DNA from: Archivesica marissinica
Lineage: Eukaryota; Mollusca; Bivalvia; Venerida; Vesicomyidae
DNA length: 64,000 bases
Reading direction: 5' to 3'
NCBI GenBank assembly: GCA_014843695.1
Contig: CM026401.1
Span: 29,620,562-29,684,561, forward strand
This document shows positions 23,701 through 32,700 of the stretch, in pieces. The position numbers and the translations under genes were made by a program. The notes under the pieces are model-generated. The model saw only the letters and a list, made by a program, of their open reading frames with translations, was not told where the DNA came from and ran no database searches. Position 1 is the first letter of the stretch; each line of letters starts with the position of its first letter.

Positions 23701-26700
23701 GTGTATGTATTCGTACCTGTAAGTATTGTAAGATTTCAAACTGCACATTTGCATAGAGATAGAATACTGTGCCTATAAATGTGATCATGTTTGCTTGTAG
23801 GAATTAATCAGTGAAGATATGCGTGCCACGTTAAATGCATTTCTGTACAGAACTGGAGAACAATCAAACAAGTAAGATGCTATTGTGGGTGTGTGGGTGG
23901 GTGGGGGTATATATATACAATCAAATAAGTAAGATGCTATTGTGTGTGTGTGTGGGTGGGGGTATGTATATACAATCAAACAAGTAAGATGCTATTGTGT
24001 GTGTGTGTGTGGGTGGGTATGTATATACAATCAAACAAGTAAGATGCTATTGTGTGGTGGGTGGGTGGGTGGGTGGGTGGGTATATATACAAACAAACAA
24101 GTAAGATGCTATTGTGTGTGTGTGGGTGGGTATATATATACAATCAAACAAGTAAGATGCTATTGTGTGTGTGTGGGTGGGTGGGGGTGGGGTATGTATA
24201 TACAATCAAACAAGTAAGATGCTATGTGTGTGTGTGTGGGTGGGGTATGTATATACAATCAAACAAGTAAGATGCTATGTGTGTGGGTGGGTGGGGGTAT
24301 GTATATACAATCAAACAAGTAAGATGCTATTGTGTGTGTGTGGGTGGGTGGGTATGTATATACAATCAAACAAGTAAGATGCTATTGTGGGTGGGTGGGT
24401 GGGTGGGTGGGTGGGTGGGTGGGTGGGGGTATGTATATACAATCAAACAAGTAAGATGCTATTGTGTGTGTGTGGGTGGGGGTATGTATATACAATCAAA
24501 CAAGTAAGATGCTATTGTGTGTGGTGGGTGGGGTATGTATATACAATCAAACAAGTAAGATGCTATTGTGTGTGGTGGGTGTGGGTGGGGGTATGTATAT
24601 ACAATCAAACAAGTAAGATGCTATTGTGTGTGTGGGGGGTGGGTGGGTGGGGGTATGTATATACAATCAAACAAGTAAGATGCTATTGTGTGTGTGTGGG
24701 TGGGTATTATATACACAATCAAACAAGTAAGATGCTATTGTGTGTGTGTGGGTGGGTGTGTGTGGGTATGTATATACAATCAAACAAGTAAGATGCTATT
24801 GTGTGGGTGTGGGTGGGTGGGTGGGGGTATGTATATACAATCAAACAAGTAAGATGCTATATATATATACAATCAAACAAGTAAGATGCTATTGTGTGGG
24901 GGGGTGGGTATATATATACAATCAAACAAGTAAGATGCTAGTTGTGTGTGTGGGTGGTGTGGGGGTATGTATATACAATCAAACAAGTAAGATGCTATTG
25001 TGTGTGTGGTGGTATATATACAATCAAACAGTAAGGCTATTGTGGGTGGGTGGGTGGGTATGTATATACAATCAAACAGTAAGATGCTATTGTGTGTGGG
25101 TGGGGGGGTATATATATACAATCAAACAAGTAAGATGCTATTGTGTGGGTGGGGGGGTATATATATACAATCAAACAAGTAAGATGCTATTGTGTGGGTG
25201 GGGGGGGGTATATATATACAATCAAACAAGTAAGATGCTATTGTGGGTGGGTGGGGGGGTATGTATATACAATCAAACAAGTAAGATGCTATTGTGGGTG
25301 GGTGGGGGTATGTGTATACAATAACTTTGATATGCCAATAACTTTGTATTGCATTATAACTTGGATATACTAATAAATTTGTATTGAATTATGTCCGCCT
25401 CCGTGGTCAAGTGGTTAAGGTCGCTGACTTGTATACCACTGTAATCTATCATCACTGATGGTCTGGGGTTCGAGCCCCGCTCAGGCCGTGTCTCATTTAT
25501 ATGAAAAAGTTGGCAGTTTCTTACGGAGGTTGATGCACCCAAGTACTGGTTAACCGCTGGAGCCTGCCCAGGAAAGGTGTTAGGTAAACTGCCCGCCGGC
25601 GATATAGCCCAAAATGGTGCTGATGCAGGCGTAAAACCCGAAATATAACAAAAAAATTGTATTGAATTATAACTTGGATATACCAATAACATTGTGTTGT
25701 ATTATAACTTGGATATGGGTATTGCATTAGTTTGATACTGTACTAATGGCATATTTCAGGTTTATGATAGTACTTGCCAGTAATACGCCAGAACAGTTTG
25801 ACTGGGCCATCAACGACCGGTTGGACGAGATGGTAGAATTTGATATACCCAACCTGGAGGAGAGAAATCGTCTAGTCCGGCAATATTTTGATAAATATGT
25901 CATCCAACCAGCATTTGAGGCAAAAGGGTATTGGATTTAGTTATTTATTTTATCAGTTGTAACAACTTGTTTTGCAATCTATCTATTGTCTATTCCATTG
26001 TATTACATGCATCTATTGTCTCTTCCATTGTATTACATGCATCTATTGCCTCTTCCATTGTATTACATGCATCTATTGCCTCTTCCATTGTATTACATGC
26101 ATCTATTGCCTCTTCCATTGTATTACATGCATCTATTGTCTCTTCCATTGTATTACATGCATCTATTGCCTCTTCCATTGTATTACATGCATCTATTGCC
26201 TCTTCCATTGTATTACATGCATCTATTGCCTCTTCCATTGTATTACATGCATCTATTGTCTCTTCCATTGTATTACATGCATCTATTGCCTCTTCCATTG
26301 TATTACATGCATCTATTGCCTCTTCCATTGTATTACATGCATCTATTGTCTCTTCCATTGTATTACATGCATCTATTGTCTCTTCCATTGTATTACATGC
26401 ATCTATTGCCTCTTCCATTGTATTACATGCATCTATTGCCTCTTCCATTGTATTACATGCATCTATTGCCTCTTCCATTGTATTACATGCATCTATTGTC
26501 TCTTCCATTGTATTACATGCATCTATTGCCTCTTCCATTGTATTACATGCATCTATTGCCTCTTCCATTGTATTACATGCATCTATTGTCTCTTCCATTG
26601 TATTACATGCATCTATTGCCTCTTTCATTGTATTACATGCATCTATTGCCTCTTCCATTGTATTACATGCATCTATTGTCTCTTCCATTGTATTACATGC

Positions 26701-29700
26701 ATCTATTGTCTCTTCCATTGTATAAGTCCGCCTCCGTGGTCGAGTGGTTAAGGTCGCTGACTTGTATACCACTGTAACCTATCATCACTGATGGTCACGG
26801 GTTCGAGCCCCGCTCAGGCCGTGTCTCATTTATATGAAAAAGTTGGCAGTTTCTTACGGAGGTTGGTGCACACAAGTACTGGTTAACCGCTGGAGCCTGC
26901 CCAGGAAAGGTGTTGTTAGGTAAACTGCCCGCCGGCGATATAGCCCAAAATGGTGCTGATGCAGGCGTAAAACCCGAATTATAACATAATCTTCCATTGT
27001 ATTACATGCATCTATTGCCTCTTCCATTGTATTACATGCATCTATTGCCTCTTCCATTGTATTACATGCATATATTGCCTCTTCCATTGTATTACATGCA
27101 TCTATTGCCTCTTCCATTGTATTACATGCATCTATTGTATTACAAGCATCTATTGTCTATTCCATTGTATTACATGCATCTATTGTCTATTCCATTGTAT
27201 TACATGCATCTATTGTCTATTCCATTGTATTACATGCATCTATTGTCTATTCCATTGTATTACATGCATCTATTGCCTCTTCCATTGTATTACATGCATC
27301 TATTGCCTCTTCCATTGTATTACATGCATCTATTTCCTCTTCCATTGTATTACATGCATCTATTGCCTCTTCCATTGTATTACATGCATCTATTGTATTA
27401 CAAGCATCTATTGCCTCTTCCATTGTATTACAAGCATCTATTGTCTATTCCATTGTATTACATGCATCTATTGTCTATTCCATTGTATTACATACATCTA
27501 TTGTCTATTCCATTGTATTACATGCATCTATTGTCTCTTCCACTGTAGGAGGTTGAAGGTGGCAGAATTTGATTATGACCAGAAATGTACGAACATCGCC
27601 AATATCATACAAGGACTGTCCGGGAGAGAGATATCTAAACTCGGTGTTGCTTGGCAGGTTGGTGTACACATTTCATGCACATAATTGATCACTTTAATTT
27701 TTAATAAATAATGTTTGCAAAAAAGAAGACGCCAAATAACAAATCATTTTTAAATGAAAGCTAGGGGGTGTGTGTGTGCGTATGGCAGATCGGCGCTCCA
27801 CTTGTTTTATGTCATAGTGTGGCAGATCGGCGCTCCACTGGTTATATGTCCAGTATGGCAGATCGGCGCTCCACTTGTTTTATGTCATAGTGTGGCAGAT
27901 CGGTGCTCCACTGGTTATATGTCCAGTATGACAGATCGGCGCTCCACTGGTTATATGTCATGTGTGACAGATCGGTGCTTTACTGGTTATATGTCCAGTA
28001 TGACAGATCGGCGCTCCACTGGTTATATGTCCAGTATGACAGATCGGTGCTCCACTGGTTATATGTCCAGTATGACAGATCGGTGCTCCACTGGTTATAT
28101 GTCCAGTATGACAGACCGGCGCTTTACTGGTTATATGTCCAGTACGGCAGATCGGCGCTCCACTGGATATATGTCCAGTACGACAGATCGGCGCTCCACT
28201 GGATATATGTCATATGTGACAGATCGGCGCTCCACTGGTTATATGTCCAGTATGACAGATCGGTGCTCCACTGGTTATATGTCCAGTACGACAGATCGGC
28301 GCTCCACTGGTTATATGTCATATGTGACAGATCGGCGCTCCACTGGTTATATGTCCAGTATGACAGATCGGCGCTCCACTGGTTATATGTCATATGTGAC
28401 AGATCGGTGCTTTACTGGTTATATGTCCAGTACGACAGATCGGTGCTCCACTGGTTATGTCCAGTATGACAGATCGGCGCTCCACTGGTTATATGTCATA
28501 TGTGACAGATCGGCGCTCCACTGGTTATGTCCAGTATGACAGATGGGTGCTCCACTGGTTATATGTCCAGTATGACAGATCGGTGCTCCACTGGTTATAT
28601 GTCCAGTATGACAGATCGGTGCTCCACTGGTTATATGTCCAGTATGACAGATTGGTGCTCCACTGGTTATATGTACAGTATGACAGATCGGTGCTCCACT
28701 GGTTATATGTCATATGTGACAGATCGGTGCTTTACTGGTTATATGTCCAGTATGACAGATCGGCGCTCCACTGGTTATATGTCCAGTATGACGGATTGGT
28801 GCTCCACTGGTTATATGTACAGTATGACAGATCGGTGCTCCACTGGTTATATGTCCAGTATGACAGATCGGTGCTCCACTGGTTATATGTCCAGTATGAC
28901 AGATCGGTGCTCCACTGGTTATATGTCCAGTATGACAGATCGGCGCTCCACTGGTTATATGTCCAGTACGACAGATCGGCGCTCCACTGGATATATGTCC
29001 AGTACGACAGATCGGCGCTCCACTGGATATATGTCATATGTGACAGATCGGCGCTCCACTGGTTATATGTCCAGTATGACAGATCGGTGCTCCACTGGTT
29101 ATATGTCCAGTATGACAGATCGGCGCTCCATTGGTTATATGTCATATGTGACAGATCGGCGCTCCACTGGTTATATATCCAGTATGACAGATCGGCGCTC
29201 CACTGGTTATATGTCATATGTGACAGATCGGTGCTTTACTGGTTATATGTCCAGTACGACAGATCGGTGCTCCACTGTTTATGTCCAGTATGACAGATCG
29301 GCGCTCCACTGGTTATATGTCATATGTGACAGATCGGTGCTTTACTGGTTATATGTCCAGTACGACAGATCGGCGCTCCACTGGTTATGTCCACTATGAC
29401 AGATCGGTGCTCCACTGGTTATATGTCCAGTATGATAGATCGGCGCTCCACTGGTTATATGTCCAGTACGACAGATCGGCGCTCCACTGGATATATGTCC
29501 AGTACGACAGATCGGCGCTCCACTGGATATATGTCATATGTGACAGATCGGCGCTCCACTGGTTATATGTCCAGTATGACAGATCGGTGCTCCACTGGTT
29601 ATATGTCCAGTATGACAGATTGGTGCTCCACTGGTTATATGTACAGTATGACAGATCGGTGCTCCACTGGTTATATGTCATATGTGACAGATCGGTGCTT

Positions 29701-32700
29701 TACTGGTTATATGTCCAGTATGACAGATCGGCGCTCCACTGGTTATATGTCCAGTATGACGGATTGGTGCTCCACTGGTTATATGTACAGTATGACAGAT
29801 CGGTGCTCCACTGGTTATATGTCCAGTATGACAGATCGGTGCTCCACTGGTTATATGTCCAGTATGACAGATCGGTGCTCCACTGGTTATATGTCCAGTA
29901 TGACAGATCGGCGCTCCACTGGTTATATGTCCAGTACGACAGATCGGCGCTCCACTGGATATATGTCCAGTACGACAGATCGGCGCTCCACTGGATATAT
30001 GTCATATGTGACAGATCGGCGCTCCACTGGTTATATGTCCAGTATGACAGATCGGTGCTCCACTGGTTATATGTCCAGTATGACAGATCGGCGCTCCATT
30101 GGTTATATGTCATATGTGACAGATCGGCGCTCCACTGGTTATATATCCAGTATGACAGATCGGCGCTCCACTGGTTATATGTCATATGTGACAGATCGGT
30201 GCTTTACTGGTTATATGTCCAGTACGACAGATCGGTGCTCCACTGTTTATGTCCAGTATGACAGATCGGCGCTCCACTGGTTATATGTCATATGTGACAG
30301 ATCGGTGCTTTACTGGTTATATGTCCAGTACGACAGATCGGCGCTCCACTGGTTATGTCCACTATGACAGATCGGTGCTCCACTGGTTATATGTCCAGTA
30401 TGATAGATCGGCGCTCCACTGGTTATATGTCCAGTACGACAGATCGGCGCTCCACTGGATATATGTCCAGTACGACAGATCGGCGCTCCACTGGATATAT
30501 GTCATATGTGACAGATCGGCGCTCCACTGGTTATATGTCCAGTATGACAGATCGGTGCTCCACTGGTTATATGTCCAGTACGACAGATCGGCGCTCCATT
30601 GGTTATATGTCATATGTGACAGATCGGCGCTCCACTGGTTATATGTCCAGTATGACAGATCGGCGCTCCACTGGTTATATGTCATATGTGACAGATCGGT
30701 GCTTTACTGGTTATATGTCCAGTACGACAGATCGGTGCTCCACTGGTTATGTCCAGTATGACAGATCGGCGCTCCACTGGTTATATGTCATATGTGACAG
30801 ATCGGTGCTTTACTGGTTATATGTCCAGTACGACAGATCGGCGCTCCACTGGTTATGTCCACTATGACAGATCGGTGCTCCACTGGTTATATGTCCAGTA
30901 TGACAGATCGGTGCTCCACTGGTTATATGTCCAGTATGACAGATCGGTGCTCCACTGGTTATATGTTCAGTATGACAGATCGGCGCTCCACTGATTATAT
31001 GTCATATGTGACAGATCGGTGCTTTACTGGTTATATGTCCAGTATGACAGATCGGCGCTCCACTGGTTATATGTCCAGTATGACAGATCGGTGCTCCACT
31101 GGTTATATGTCCAGTACGACAGATCGGCGCTCCACTGGATATATGTCATATGTGACAGATCGGTGCTTTACTGGTTATATGTCCAGTATGACAGATCGGC
31201 GCTCCACTGGATATATGTCATATGTGACAGATCGGCGCTCCACTGGTTATATGTCCAGTATGACAGATCAGTGCTCCACTGGTTATATGTCCAGTACGAC
31301 AGATCGGCGCTCCACTGGATATATGTCATATGTGACAGATCGGTGCTTTACTGGTTATATGTCCAGTATGACAGATCGGCGCTCCACTGGTTATATGTCC
31401 AGTATGGCAGATCGGCGCTCCACTTGTTTTATGTCATAGTGTGGCAGATCGGTGCTCCACTGGTTATATGTCCCGTATGGCAGATCGGTGCTCCACTGGT
31501 TATATGTCCCGTATGACAGATCGGTGCTCCACTGGTTATATGTCCAGTATGACAGATCGGTGCTCCACTGGTTATGTCAGTGTGGCAGATCGGCGCCCCA
31601 CTTGTTTTAGTCATAGTGTGGCAGATCGGCGCTCCATTTGTTTTATGTAATAGTGTGGCAGATCGGCGCTCCACTTGTTTTATGTCAAAGTGTGGCAGAT
31701 CGGCGCTCCACTGGTTATATGTCAGTGTGGCAGATCGGCGCTCCACTTGTTTATGTCAGTGTGGCAGATCGGCGCTCCACTTGTTTTATGTCCAGATGGC
31801 GTTTGTTATGTCCAGATGGTGCTCCACTTGTTTTATGTAAAGTGTGACAGATCGGTGCTCCACTGGTTATATGTCCATATGGCAGATCGGTGCTCCACTT
31901 GTTTTATGTAAAGTGTGACAGATCGGCGCTCCACTGGTTATATGTCCAGTATGGCAGATCGGCGCTCCACTTGTTTTATGTCCAGTACTTTATGTCAGAT
32001 CGGCGCTCCACTTGTTTTATGTCAAGTGTGGCAGATCGGCGCTCCACTTGTTTTATGTCAAGTGTGGCAGATCGGCGCTCCACTGGTTATATGTCAGTGT
32101 GGCAGATCGGCGCTCCACTTGTTTTATGTCATAGTGTGGCAGATCGGCGCTCCACTTGTTTTATGTCATATGTGACAGATCGGCGCTCCACTGGTTATAT
32201 GTCCAGTATGGCAGATCGGTGCTCCACTGGTTATATGTCCAGTATGACAGATCGGCGCTCCACTGGTTATATGTCATATGTGACAGATCGGTGCTCCACT
32301 GGTTATATGTCCAGTATGACAGATCGGTGCTCCATTTATATGTCATATGTCACAGATCGGTGCTTTACTGGTTATATGTCCAGTATGACAGATCGGTGCT
32401 CCACTGGTTATGTCCAGTATGACAGATCGGTATGTCCAGTATGACAGATCGGTGCTCCACTGGTTATATGTACAGTGTTATGTCAGATCGGTGCTCCACT
32501 GGTTATATGTCCAGTATGACAGATCGGTGCTCCACTGGTTATATGTCCAGTATGACAGATCGCGCTCCACTGGTATATGTCCAGCAGATCGGTGCACTGG
32601 TTATATGTCATATGTGACAGATCGGTGCTCCACTGGTTATATGTCCAGTATGACAGATCGGTGCTCCACTGGTTATATGTCCAGTATGACAGATCGGTGC

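Noticed and set aside
25931..26777. Four overlapping frames of about 260 codons on both strands
   Set aside because: Exact 30-bp repeat, a multiple of 3, so frames stay open; it is an ATAD3 intron array.
26727..26820. tRNA-Leu or tRNA-Ser gene
   Set aside because: Same head occurs in several family 2 SINE copies with target duplications; a retroposon head, not a gene.
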